DNA of 64,000 nt, from contig NC_134025.1 in assembly GCF_964204645.1 (NCBI RefSeq), positions 744,001 through 808,000 on the forward strand, given 5' to 3'. Position numbers and translations under genes: made by a program. The DNA is from Tubulanus polymorphus (Eukaryota > Nemertea > Palaeonemertea > Tubulaniformes > Tubulanidae). The number at the start of each line of letters is the position of its first letter. The stretch's first letter is position 1. The notes beneath the pieces were generated by a model. The model saw only the letters and a program-made list of their open reading frames with translations, was not told the origin of the DNA and searched no databases. This document shows positions 1 through 58,033 of the stretch, one piece after another.

Positions 1-42714
<42,714 letters not shown>

Positions 42715-43969
42715 TCGTTCTGCAAAATCTCTGTGTGCTTTATAAAAAAACCTCATTGTTCATTGTATTGCTGTTTATTTCTTGCTGTTCTTCCTCACCT
42801 CCTCACCCCTCCCCTCCTCACCTCCTCACCCCTCCCCTTCTGCTCTTCTCTCGTAATCAAATGTTTTTAACTTGGCGCTCGATTGAAATACATTAATCGA
42901 TAAAAAGTCTCAACTTATTATTTCGTATTTTGATCGGGCAGGTTTCGAGAAGAAAATAAAAATCGCAAAATGATAAAGATTTAAAACTTTGTAATGATAA
43001 TGATTTACCCCAAAGCTGGTAAACTGTGATATCAACTGTACTGTAAATAGTATCTATGTTCATAGAAATATCCATTATTTAATTTATTTCAGTTGTGGAA
43101 CGATAGTAAAATTAAATTGTACAGAATTGATTATTAAGTATATTTCCGACGATAAGTTAGATTCGTTTTGAATTATCTAATTTAGTTAGAAATATTTATT
43201 TAAATTATTTAAATTAATTAACTTATTATAATTTATTTTTCCTAACTTATAAGTTGGGAAGGATTTGGTGAATTTGGGTTATTTCTTGTTTTATTCATTA
43301 GTTCAATAGATTTTGTTTTTGTTTCTTAGAAAAAAAATGACACCTACCAATGTAATTAGTTTGATGTACATTATTAACTGCTATTTGTAAATATTGAAAT
43401 ACTGATGAGACTTATTTCATCTACGTTATCTTTCCCAGAAACATCCATCAATTCACAGTCTCTTACTGCCGCTGCCTTTATTCAACAATTCTCAAAATTG
43501 GGAATGATGATATCTTATATATCTACATACATCAATAATAGCACTATTGATTGAGAAAATATGTTTATATTTGAAAGATCTAGTTTTTGCTGGAATATGT
43601 TTATAATGGGCCCTGGTGCCTTTTCTACTCATAAATCTTATCAATTCTCTAAAGATCCATCCACAAATTTCTAATCATTTTGATATTGTGACTGAAATCC
43701 ATCCAACCAACAACAACATCAACATATCAATCAACGTATATATCATTTTGACAGATATTTTCTGAACAATCAGTTTGTTGACTCAAGTCGCGTCGATCGA
43801 TCGTGTTAGACCTGGTTTATAGTTGCTCATTATGTGAGTCGTTCTTTATCTCGACGACACGTATCCATCCCCCAAACATCCATCCATATCACAACGTTTT
43901 AACCTTTGCTATAATGTAAATAGTGGGTAAAGATTCATATATTTCTCTCCATTACCAATACCTCTCTCC

Positions 43970-44068
43970 TCAAATAAACTCTGCCCTCAAATAAACTCTA
44001 CCCTCAAATAAACTCTGCCCTCAAATAAACTCTGCCCTCAAATAAACTCTACCCTCAAATAAACTCTC
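43970..44068 (+). repeat. 17-bp repeat AAATAAACTCTGCCCTC
   Basis: Seven units, each carrying AATAAA on the plus strand, about 1.3 kb after the ADGB stop codon. Confidence 0.92.
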
Positions 44069-44204
44069 TTCTCAAACTCTCATCAATTATGAATGTAAGT
44101 ATAAGTGCTGTGTACGTGAATATTTTGATGCTTGTATTTATTATTTGATGCTTGTAGATAAAACGCTGTATTTAACACAGTTCAGTGAGCCGTCCATGTT
44201 TGTG

Positions 44205-44445
44205 TTGAATCATAGTCCTCACTTCCCAGGGCCCCTTTGTGAGCCCTCGGTGAACTGGGATAGTACCCTCACTCCCCAGGGCTCACTCCATGGTGGTGAC
44301 ACCTGGTGAGATAGGGCTGCACTCTCATTCTGCAGGGCTCACTCCGCATGTATGGGGTGACCCCTGGTGAGCAAGGTTGTGCACCCTCACTCCTCAGGGC
44401 TCACTCAGTGTATAGCAGTGCCCCCTGGTGATTTGTGATGGTATT
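44205..44445 (+). repeat. ~64-bp repeat with CTCACTCCCCAGGGCTCACT and CCCCCTGGTG pieces
   Basis: Four diverged units. The best copies contain GTGACACCTGGTGAG, GTGACCCCTGGTGAG and GTGCCCCCTGGTGAT, resembling the CTCF core (GTGCCCCCTGGTGG type). Binding is untested. Confidence 0.7.
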
Positions 44446-44974
44446 TCTAGATATATATTCTCCAGATGAATCTTGTAAAATGATGATGATCTGCCTAAAA
44501 ATTAATTCATCGAATAAAAAGAGAATTTAAGAATTCCCTTTTTATTTGACACCGAACTGCATCAAATCTGTCTAGAATTTTGTTGAGGAAATGAAGCAAA
44601 TAATGATTAAAACCCATAAAACTTTATTTAATTAATTTTCAGTTCTAATTCAAAGCCTTAATCACTACATAGCCAATTATCCAAATAATCTCAATAACAA
44701 TAAAAATCTCTAAAATTCAAAAGCTCAATTTAAAAAAATATATCTAAATGGAGAAATTTATTTTTGTATTTGAATATAGGAAAGATTGGATCCCTCTAAA
44801 GTGATCGTTGTCTAAAAAACGCGATATACTGAAAGGGATCAAGGCCCTTATTTTTCCGTCCTTGGTTAAATTTGGCCATCATGTCAGGTCTAAAGAATTC
44901 CTTCCGTCCGTTATATAATAAAGACCCATGATGATAAAATAAACTGTCCGTCCTAAGTTAAAAACCACTGACCA

Positions 44975-45420
44975 CTCGTGCAGAGGTCTAACTGACCACT
45001 AGCATAGAGGTCAAACTGACCACTAGCCTAGAGGTCAAACTGACCACTAGCATAGAGCTCAAACTGACCACTAGCATAGAGGTCAAGATGACCACTAGCA
45101 TAGAGGTCAAACTGACCACTAGCCTAGAGGTCAAACTGACCACCAGCATAGAGGTCAAACTGACCACTAGCCTAGAGGTCAAACTGACCACTAGCATAGA
45201 GGTCTAACTGACCACTAGCATAGAGGTCAAGATGACCACTAGCATAGAGGTCTAACTGATCACTAGCATAGAGGTCTAACTGACCACTAGCATAGAGGTT
45301 AAACTGACCACTAGCATAGAGGTCAAGATGACCACTAGCATAGAGGTCTAACTGACCACTAGCATAGAGGTTAAACTGACCACTAGCATAGAGGTCAAGA
45401 TGACCACTCATACAGAGGTC
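44975..45420 (+). repeat. 24-bp minisatellite, unit GACCACTAGCATAGAGGTCA
   Basis: About 18 units of 24 bp. Flanking sequences on both sides contain CCCTTATTTTTCCGTCC-like words (44846, 45461), suggesting a larger duplicated frame around the array. Confidence 0.93.
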
Positions 45421-46281
45421 AGTGGTAAAACTGAAAGCTCGTATTGAGATCAGAAACAGCCCTTATTTTTTCCGTCCCTCGTAAATTTAAAATTGAAAGG
45501 AAAATTGAAGGCCCACTCATTTCCGTCCCTCAACAAAACATACGTATAAACATTTAAATAAATAAAACAATTCTCAACTTGTTCTCAGATACTTTAACCA
45601 AATTATCTCAGTGTTTAGCTAGCTGGTACTTTAGTCAAATTCTAGGCTAGCTTTAAATAAATAGCTTATTACATTTCAATTAGTAGCATTAGCTTATTTT
45701 CTGATTATGATAATACATGTGAGCTATAGTTTATATATAATACAGCTTCGTCGTTTGTATGTTCTATCATTATATCTCCCTCCCCTCTATACATGTATAA
45801 CTCAAATATAAGGCATAGATCTGAATGTATTTATCAATTATAAAATGATTGAATTCTTGTTTATTTCGAACAAGGAATCAATTGATTTCAATTATCTGGT
45901 GTTTATATATTATATAGATGTGGCTATGTATATCCCTCATATATTCATTTATTGATGTATATAGATATTTTGCTGTAAATTGTTTGCTTGTATTTTTCTT
46001 GAAGAATAAAATATCAATGGTAGGTGTTGTACTTGATCGAGTTCTTTTTTAAAATTTTCAATTGATCTAAACTTTTGATAGTCATCTCTTCATCAAACCA
46101 GTCAGTCTCGTCTAATGATAGGGCTGTTCGGGTTCATCCAGAACTCGTAATAGACGAGGAAGGAATTGTCTGTAGGCTGATGCAGAGGATCTCATCTTTC
46201 TCTTGTGATAAAGTATGTAATAGAATCCTAGTCCTTCTCCATCACAAATAATACGTTAAGTGAATATTTTAAATATGAAAG

Positions 46282-46287
46282 TTTATT
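46282..46287 (-). terminator. Poly(A) signal of the CCDC85 gene
   Basis: AATAAA on the minus strand about 280 bases after the stop codon. The 3' UTR in between includes a CAG/CTG run of 13 copies. It lies about 275 bases from the last AATAAA of the opposing strand (46004-46009), so the two transcription units appear to converge here. Confidence 0.5.
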
Positions 46288-46342
46288 GAAGGCGAATTGG
46301 ACGAATGTAACAGACGAATATAGAGATCACCAAATCACAGGA

Positions 46343-46343
<1 letters not shown>

Positions 46344-46382
<39 letters not shown>
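46344..46382 (-). repeat. (CAG)13 in CCDC85 3' UTR
   Basis: CTG x 13 on the plus strand, within the predicted 3' UTR of the minus-strand gene. Confidence 0.9.
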
Positions 46383-46383
<1 letters not shown>

Positions 46384-46563
46384 AGTGATAAAAATATCAC
46401 TGGTTAAACCTGTTTCATTAACAATTATTAATACTTGATTCATTACAGCACACAAAATAATTAACAATTTAACAATTCGTTAAACAAATGATTAGTTAAT
46501 TGATTAAGAAAATAATCTGATCTTGCATCGGAATTAACTGTAGGTTTTAATAGCACAGAATAT

Positions 46564-48195
46564 TCATTTCATCTCATATTTGTTGCCTCTCAAGGAACTT
46601 CCCTGCGGTGACTTCTCTAACTTTCTCCACACGACCTACAATACAAATAATTAACTCACAATCAGAACAAACAGGATTTACAGTTATCAGATTCAGAGTG
46701 AAATTAGTTTTCTAGCCGGTTAAATCTGAATTAAAACTGTGGAACCAGATCCTGTAACATTGGCTCTTTATAACCATTGATTAAACACAGTCCGCAAGTC
46801 AGAAATGATTCCTTGAGCTAAAGTCTATTTTGACATATTCCTGAAGATTGAAACAATAAGCTACTAGCTCAAGCAAACAATTTTGGTTATTTTCATTCCT
46901 ATTGCAGGATTTTATTGTATATGGGGATCATTAAACTTACGTTACACATCTGCCTAATTATAGCTCTTTGTGAACCGTCAAATTCATCATCATCATCACT
47001 ATTTACATTATTCACTTTCTCTTTCAGTTCCAAAATCTGTTAATTCATATTTAAGAAATATATCAAATTCATTCAGCGTAAACAAAGCCAAAACCACCGT
47101 GAACAAATACTCACTTTCATAGCGTGGATAACACTATTTTCAGGTTTATTCAGTTGTTTCGCCGGTTGTGGTTCAGATGTTGATAATGATTCCTGTAAAA
47201 TTAATAGTTCGAGTCAAAATCCAGTCACACAGTTTTCAGTTATGTCAGTTACTAATTAGTTCATTTCCAATGTTTGAATCCTAAATTCAAAAACAGTCAA
47301 CCTCATAGTCTAACTTGAACCTGGCCATAACTGGGAATTTTCATTAAACTTGGACATAACCAAAATTAGATACTTTTGACCTTTCACCCAAGCAATTTCG
47401 CCGGTCTCCAGTTGGTCCGAGTTTGACAAGGTATATCTTGTGCTGTGTGATCTAAAACCTAGATCAGTTTTTTTTACCTGTGATATTTTTGATTTTTTCT
47501 CATCTTCTAACGCTTTGATTCTACTCTCTAAATCTTTTATGTACAAATAGGTTTTATCTGCGAGTAAAAAATAGAGCATCATGAGTGAATGAGAGGAGCT
47601 TCTAAACCCACTAGATCAACACTAGAAGATACTGACCATTCATTGATTGTTGATTACTATTGTCGCCGCTGATGCGAGTAGCTGCTGCTGCTGGTTCTAT
47701 CAGGCTATTTACACTACCGCTGCAGATGCTACCTCCATCTCCCTGATCCCTAATCGAATCACTCCTCTCTTCATCCAGATATAAACACAATTCTTTCAGT
47801 ATCAGATTCTCCCTGATCAACTGTTGTTGACACGCGTCTAATTGTTCTAGTTTTTGCTGATAGGTGGCGACTTCGTTCTTCATCACGCCCGACGTATAAC
47901 GACCGAATCTCTGCCATTCTCGCGCTAATTTACGGCCTTTCTGTCGATCGTCGTCCAGGAAACAGCACATATCCCTCAATTCCTCGTTATCGTCCTGCAA
48001 TCTCTGATTGACTTCTTTCAAACCACGAATTTCCATTAAATGAAGTTGAAGCGTTTTGTTGATGTCCTTCATTAGTTTACTGTGTTCCGACATCGAGTTC
48101 ATTTTATCAGTTTCTAGATGACGGATTATTTTAATCAGCTCCACTGGTGAATATCTGATTAAATCAGATTCGGGAATATTTGTGTATTCCATCAT
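46564..48195 (-). CDS. CCDC85: CCDC85-family coiled-coil protein
   Basis: Complete CDS on the minus strand in five exons: 48195-47637, 47557-47478, 47192-47115, 47036-46941 and 46635-46564. It totals 885 nt, or 294 aa. Exon 1 carries the family core: LIRYSPVELIKIIRHLETDK, LHLMEIRGLKEVNQRLQDDN, CCFLDDDRQKGRKLAREWQR with FGRYTSGVMKNEVATY, and LILKELCLYLDEER. Exon 2 gives YIKDLESRIKALEDEK, exon 3 ENSVIHAMK, exon 4 RAIIRQMCN and exon 5 VVWRKLEKSP. These are the conserved C-terminal blocks of CCDC85A/C (PICC-1 in nematodes). Members act at cell junctions and bind delta-catenins and other partners. The 5' UTR has an acceptor near 48234, implying an upstream non-coding exon. AATAAA on this strand is at 46287-46282. 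Confidence 0.93.
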
Positions 48196-48772
48196 TTTAC
48201 AGGTTCATTCAGCCTCCTCCCTGGAGTCTGGACCCTGTAAAACAAATATCTTATTGAGGACTGGTTGAATAGTTAATGGGTACATGATTCTTGGGATTTT
48301 ATGACGTTGTTCTTTACCTGCAGTTGATAATTAGAACTAGGCAGTTAATAACTTAATTACAACTGAATTAAAAACATCATCGAAATGTTCTGACAGATAT
48401 TTATTTGACAGATCTGAATTGAATTGTATTGATATCAACGGACGTATGGACCGGACGAAGCCGAATAAGAAAATTCGTACGGTCCCCTAGCGGATTTTAT
48501 GCGTACTGATTCCGCGGGCTAATCATGATTGACCACTAAGCTTTTTCGCTAATAAACATATATTTCATCCAAAACCATTTATTTCATCGTCTGGATAATG
48601 AACATCGGTGGCTATCAAAACCAGTTGCTTATTTAAGAAATGGCCCGGTGGGTCAGCCCGCGGAATATTAATTCACATAAATGCGCGGTACCGTCATTTA
48701 GCATCAGGCCACATCCTCGCTTGCCAGGGGCCCGGTATCACTCCCGAACTCAACAGTATACGGAGACGTCAT

Positions 48773-49768
48773 GTGTCCGCTAGTACCCAGTCCGTGATAC
48801 CCAGTGTGTCTCTCGTACCCACTCAAATTCTAATGAAGACTTTATTGAACATTTTATTGCTATCGATTTCGGCGATTAATATTCATACGATCTCTATTTC
48901 TATTCTATATATATATGGGTTCGGTACCCAGTTATAGAATAACCATGTTTTTCGCAACTGATGCCTCTAATAGATCTTTCTGGCCGACACTAAATAAAAA
49001 GTGTTCCACTTAACGTCTAGTAATGAGTAGTCCTGCGCCGCAGTGGCGGCTATCCGTCAGGCCTTGTGGGCTGTATCGTCACGGTTTCTAGAGGTTTTAC
49101 ATTTTTATCAAAAGTATCTTTAAAATTAGTCTGCTGGAACATGGGTCCATTCCTTGTGATTTATCCATTGATTAAACGCCGATCCAAACGAGTCATAAGA
49201 AAGATATTGTTCGAAACAAGCAGTTTTATTATATACCATAGAAAGAAAATATGTGTTCCGTGGTACCCAGTGACTAAATACAAAATAACATGTGTTCCGT
49301 GGTACCCAGTGACAATCAAACAACATATGTTCCGTGGTACCCAGTGACAATTAAACAACTTGTGTTCCGTGGTACCCAGTGACAATTAAACAACATGTGT
49401 TCCGTGGTACCCAGTGACAATTAAACAACATGTGTTCCGTGGTACCCAGTGACAATTAAACAACTTGTGTTCCGTGGTACTATATTGAATCTCTATTATA
49501 GCCTAAAATCTAAATGTAGAGTGATTTCAACAGTCTGGAACTTCTATTGGAAGCAGGCCTATGCCTATACCGATACAGCAACAACATTCTCTTCATAATC
49601 GGGCCCTATGGACTGAGTGTGTAAAATGTATACTAATGCAGCCTCTAGCGTGTCAATCAATTGAATTGATATTGTCAAGCCATCGGACGATTTTTGACAA
49701 GCTAGCGGACGATTCGCGCATTGGGTACCGTAGACACGGGGTATCAGCGACTGGGTATGAGCGGACAC
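48773..49768. repeat. Inverted arms around a 35-bp tandem repeat
   Basis: GTGTCCGCTAGTACCCAGTC ... CTCGTACCCA (48773-48822) is matched in reverse complement by TGGGTACCG ... GCGACTGGGTATGAGCGGAC (49722-49768), with about ten mismatches or indels. Between them, 49252-49490 has six to seven units of 35 bp with TGTTCCGTGGTACCCAGTGA. This may be a degraded foldback transposon. It lies in the CCDC85-ENT intergenic region. Confidence 0.55.
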
Positions 49769-49863
49769 TTGTCAAGTACATATGAATCTCCCCGAACTCG
49801 CTTCCACCAGCGAACAGCTTTAGCGTAGTGGTTTCGAATCCCTTGACGGGTGAAGATGATCAG

Positions 49864-50073
49864 GCCACTGATTTAGTGTCAGTAAATTATACTGTACGGT
49901 GCTGCCGCTATGATCGACATTAGCGGAATGTGCATAAACTAACACAAACTGACTCTGGCAATAGACTCTCCTCGATTGCCAGAGTCGATTCATGTTGGTG
50001 TGTGAAAAATCCGCTAATGTTGAGCATAGCGGCAGCACCGTACAGTATAGTTTACTGACACTAAATCAGTGGC
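49864..50073. mobile_element. 210-bp foldback MITE
   Basis: Left arm GCCACTGATTTAGTGTCAGT ... GGTGCTGCCGCTATG ... GACTCTGGCAAT is matched by its reverse complement in ATTGCCAGAGTC ... CATAGCGGCAGCACC ... ACTGACACTAAATCAGTGGC. Arms of about 95 bp are separated by only a short loop (ACTCTCCTCG region). It has no coding capacity. A target duplication is not obvious. Confidence 0.8.
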
Positions 50074-50216
50074 GAATGAAGGGCTTTTATTTTAGACTGC
50101 AGTAGATTAATTATCTTTTTGGGATGGTTTGACCCTTGATTGCACCAAACACCTGAGAGGTCGAGGCATTCCAGAAGTGAGTGGAGACTTGTGAACCAGT
50201 TCTGGCCACTCTGAGT

Positions 50217-50672
50217 CAGCATCAGTAATTACTGGTTTCGAGCCCGGGACACCCTGTACATCCTCTATTCAGCATCAAGACCACTCTGAATCAGTGTCAG
50301 TAATTACTGGGTTCGAACCCGGGACATCGCTGTACATCCTCTTTTTATCATCAGGACCAATCTGAGTCGGTATCAGTAATAACTGGGTTCGAACTCGGGG
50401 GCACCCTTACATCCTCTATTCAGCATCAGGACCACTCTGAATCAGTGTCAGTTATTACTGCCTTCGAACTCGGGGCATCCTTGAACATCCTCTATTCAGT
50501 ATCAGGACCACTCTGAGTCAGCATCAGTAATTACTGGTTTCGAACCCGGGACATCCCTGTACATCCTCTATTCAACATCAGGACCACTCTGAATCAGTAT
50601 CAGTAATTACTAGGTTCCAACCCGGGACATCCCTGTACATTCTCTATTGGAATTAGGCCAACTCTGATTCCG
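50217..50672 (+). repeat. 76-bp tandem repeat with tRNA B-box-like core
   Basis: Six units, each with CATCAGTAATTACTGG, GGTTCGAACCCGGGACATC, TGTACATCCTCTATTCA and CAGGACCACTCTGA pieces. The core GGTTCGAAC(C/T)C matches the Pol III B-box consensus in several units. No tRNA fold or A box is seen. Confidence 0.85.
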
Positions 50673-50890
50673 CTAGTTGACCGTACCACAATTTGTATCC
50701 GATTGAGCCGTTCGATGATTGGCTTAACATGTCTCCCCGCGAAATTTAAAATGGCTTGTATAATCGAGCCTTGTTTCCAATAAATTAGGCTTACCGATCT
50801 GAATGAGATCGTGAAACGGGTCCCAGGACTTTACATCTCAGCCCAACAGAAATTCTAGTAAATTTAAAATATTTTATTGAAAGAATATTG

Positions 50891-54090
<3,200 letters not shown>

Positions 54091-54237
54091 CGTTATATTA
54101 ATCGATAAACTCTAATCAGTGAAATATGATGAATTATTTTCAAAAGGAATAGCACATTCTCACTCGAGTATGAATTGTCTATGTTTGATTTATCGGAAAC
54201 ACACAACGCACTAAACATCAGTTAATACTGACCTCGG

Positions 54238-54291
54238 TTTTTATACTGATAAAACATAAAGCACTTCGTCACAGACGCTCCAATCAGATTG
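54238..54291 (-). promoter_or_regulatory. Putative core promoter of ENT copy A
   Basis: On the minus strand a TATAAAAA (54245-54238) lies about 150 bases before the ATG at 54090, and an inverted CCAAT box (ATTGG in coding orientation, within 54280-54291) sits about 40 bases further upstream. Spacing is that of a classic core promoter. No start-site evidence is available, so this is inference. Confidence 0.35.
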
Positions 54292-54692
54292 AATCTTATG
54301 GAAAGTTCATATAGCGTGTTATTGTCTTATCATTAAAGATAACAAAAACTAACAAAATGCTTACCTCGGCGTTTATATGCATAAGCAAAAACGTCTATAA
54401 TTGACTTAACTTTCATTTGATGCTTTTCAAACTATGGGAAAATGATTTTGTGCCCCGCTGTCACCACTATAGTGGCTGAACTCTGAATATTGTAGAATTT
54501 CGTGTGGGGAAGTACCACCATTTCAGGCCCGTAGCGTGGGGGTGGGGGTGGGGGTGGGGGTGCGGGGATGCGTACGCTACGGCCCAGCATTTTAGCATTA
54601 ACCTTGACCCGGGCACGCAACTCGTTAGGAGGATTTGACTGTAAGGTTCAAATCTCAACTAAAAGAATCAATTCTCATTGATAACAATAGAT

Positions 54693-54807
54693 CAGGGTCC
54701 AGTTCCACAGTTCTGAGTTAAGATTTGACTCCGGGTTAAAACATTGAAAATGAACTAACTTTAACTCAGAGTTAACTCTAACTCACAACTGTGGAACTGG
54801 GTCCTGG
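54693..54807. mobile_element. MITE family 2, best copy
   Basis: CAGGGTCCAGTTCCACAGTT at one end and AACTGTGGAACTGGGTCCTG at the other form 20-bp inverted ends. Inside are GAGTTAA ... TTAACTC symmetric pieces. It lies between ENT copies A and B. It is the reference copy for the dispersed family. Confidence 0.8.
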
Positions 54808-54962
54808 GTTCTTTAATATCTTCTTTTTAAGCCACTGTTCTTCAGACCTGACTGTGCCTATATCCGGTATCAACTCTCTCAAACAACATAATGAGTTTAT
54901 TTCAGAAAAAGTCACTGTAGGAATTCAGAAAAATATAGATTCTTTATTAACGAGTTTTTCTG

Positions 54963-57944
54963 CTACAAATTAACAAGAACATAATTACAAATAAGAGTTA
55001 CAATATGAGCGCAAACGAATCCCATACTTTGAGCAAATGCAGCCATCATACCAGCAGTTTTCTGCATCATCTTATCTTCACCTGCCGCTCTGGAAATTAC
55101 AAAACTCACTCTGTTACATCTTCATACACAGCGTTACTTAAAGTTATAACGTGTTACATTGAAATTACAATTACAATTACAATTACAATTAGTTTATTGC
55201 TCCACAAAATTTACATTTGCACAGAGCACAAAAAACAGGTTCATACATTGTACACGTATCCATGCAGTTTACAGAATTCATACAAACACGGTTTAAATGA
55301 AAAGAAATACATGAATACTTATCAATCAACAATAGCTTAAGGCGGGCATTGAACAGTACATATTTAATATGAGTTAGAGAAACTTTGATCCTTGCTGTAT
55401 AAAGCGAGACAGGTTACAGAGCTGTTTGCCCTTAGAATTTAATAATTGTATCAGTTTGAAGGCATTTGGCAAAGCAAATTTCATTGATCGATCATTGCAT
55501 AGAATTTAAGTTGCATTTTCGATCACTTACTGTTTCGCGTAAACCATTGTGGGCCCATTCGCATGACCGCCCGCTAACGCAAAGATTATCATCGCGAACC
55601 AGAACAACCAATCATTGAAGAATACGACAGGTACATTACCCCTATTACCAGGTCTATAGTTACACAGGAAAAAGAACGGAATCGCTAAAACCCGAAGCCA
55701 AACTGTCAATCCCATGTATTTAGCAGAGGGCTGAAAAAATCAAATTGCATCGTACATACATTATGTATATTCAAGTAGATTATTCTGCTCAAGTCGGATA
55801 TTTTGACCTGAGAGTGATATCTGTGCGGGATGGTACAGAAGACTCCGCTCAAGTCGGAAGCTATGGGGGCCATGAAACTGCCCGGCTTGAGAGTGACATC
55901 CGAATTAGAAGATGTTACACATTTCACATAATGTCACAGAAATATTTCAACAAATACACAAGTTAAACGGTTATCTCTGAGTTCATCGGATCCGACTTAA
56001 GAGGCTAAATTAATTCACGATTTAAGTTAAATCTAGATTGAATTGAGTTTGACTACTAACCTTAGGGTAGGGATAGCTGATGAGGTTTCCAACAACGATA
56101 CAAATATTATAGACGATATAGATTACATCTGAATAGTGTTCCTCTGAAAATTAACCGATTTAAGATTCAATATACAGAATTAATGGATCTTACTGAATGT
56201 CATATAGAAACACCATTGAAGTTTCCTACTTACTGGAAATGAAGAAATTCGGGTCGCATTGTTGAATTTCTACAAAAATCGCCGGATATAAAGTCATGCA
56301 AATAACACGTAATAACCATAGATCAAATAGATTAAACCAGATCTAAACGGGAAAGAGAAATAACAGTTTGATAATTGATTTCATCGAATATAGTCATCCA
56401 GAATCACGAAATAACATAAATAAGGTTTCAAAAAACTGCAGCTGATATTTCTAATATTTTCATTATGTCATAACTTAAGATGAAATGGAAAATCTGGAAA
56501 ATGAAGTAATGGAATGCGCAAACAATTGAAATAAGTAAGTATTTCATGCAAATAAAACTTCAGATGTTGTAATTTTAGCTTGTTTTATACCCTTTTAAAT
56601 GTTTTGATATAAGGCAGTCTTTCATACGAAGCCACTCTTTCTTCTTTTGCCCCTGATTCAGAGTATGTACTTCTAAAATAACGCTAAAAACAAAATAATA
56701 ACGTAATTTACAAACTAGACAAGTTATAAAATTCCAGCTTCTGAGAATTCTAGTATTGCATTTTACTTACCGAACAGGGAAGAGACAAATAGAAAACTAA
56801 ACACATTAGACAAACAAGGATTGCTCCGATGAAGAAAAATATCCCCGCCGTTCTCGGTGGAGTTCCTAAAAAAGGAACGGATGAAAATATGCAGTTATCA
56901 TTTAAAGGGGTCAAGGTTGAACTCCAATGCGAATTTTTCACAGTAAAATATATTACGATTTACAACAGATAAGAAAACGTCGTAAACAATAGTACAGAAT
57001 CATAACATTCAATATTTACAAAATAGCTATTCGTATATACAAGCTGTTTTCATTAAGATAAACATTTTAGAATGATACATTAAACCTAATCTGGGAACCT
57101 GGGTCTCGTAAGTAGGAGATCGAATAACCCGTTTCAGGGCATGGCGATTGGTCTAACTGATAGTGACAACCGTGACGTCATACCGACGGATCTAAAGCTT
57201 ATCCGGTTGATTTGCTCTAAACAATGTTTCTATCGTCCATTTATTCGTATGTTTTACACTAATTACAAATTTCAATCAATCTTGAATAAATGTATTCCAA
57301 GTCATAATGTTGGATGTTTACCTGTTTTGGTCACTACCATTAGAATTGCAGCGATTAGACCTGAAAATTGCTGTGCAGATGATTGAAATGATGTTAGATA
57401 CAGAATTACCACATTTGTTCTAAACAAAAACCGACAGAAAATATTTCCTGAAACTCACCATTCCTGTCATTGTGGCGTATAGGAATCTGGATGGAAACTG
57501 GGCGATGGCACCGAAAAAACAGTTACCCCAAACACCGGTACACACTGAAACAGATCATTGATTAATATCCGCTTTTGATGGAAATTCAAAGTTAGAACAT
57601 CACTTAAATTTTAGTGAAAGGTAGAAAAATATTTGATGAAATTTATACCTGAAACATTTAATACTTACTGTTTACAAAAGCAATTATTACTAGTGTTATG
57701 AAGAAAAATGGTTCTTCAACTTCAAAAAGAAACATAAATTTGTATACTTTAAGAATATTTGACGATGTGATTATTAATCTTGGGTTGTACAAAACTTACA
57801 GTTATTGGTATCAACGATAGCGAATGCGACAGTAACACCAAACAAACCACTCATTATTAATATACTCGCTGTTATTCGACCGTTTGCGTTCGCGCTTTAA
57901 AATCAATCATATAAACATATCATTTACATCTCTAACTCACTGAA

Positions 57945-58033
<89 letters not shown>

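Larger units (their letters stand above)
42715..46563. other. Convergent intergenic region ADGB / CCDC85
   Basis: No conserved coding match. It contains possible ADGB poly(A) signals near 42955 and at 46004-46009, the AATAAA tandem repeat (43970-44068), the roughly 64-bp repeat (44205-44445), the 24-bp minisatellite (44975-45420) and the CCDC85 3' UTR. How far the ADGB 3' UTR extends cannot be told. Confidence 0.5.
48196..50890. other. Intergenic region CCDC85 / ENT copy A
   Basis: Apart from the repeat elements listed above, no coding match is seen. The CCDC85 promoter and its untranslated first exon should lie in its left part (about 48235-48600). Confidence 0.45.

Noticed and set aside
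44988-45411. Repetitive Leu/Val/Ser open frames on the minus strand
   Set aside because: They come from the 24-bp minisatellite, whose length is a multiple of three.
48608-48937. 109-residue plus-strand open frame upstream of CCDC85
   Set aside because: No recognisable family, low-complexity end, and it overlaps the inverted-arm repeat. Likely chance.
50217-50672. tRNA genes
   Set aside because: Only a B-box-like core repeats. No acceptor stem, anticodon arm or A box can be laid out in 70-90 bases.
55745-55966. Open frame in ENT-B intron 11
   Set aside because: It overlaps a short duplicated CTCAAGTCGGA segment and has no family match. Intronic on the other strand.
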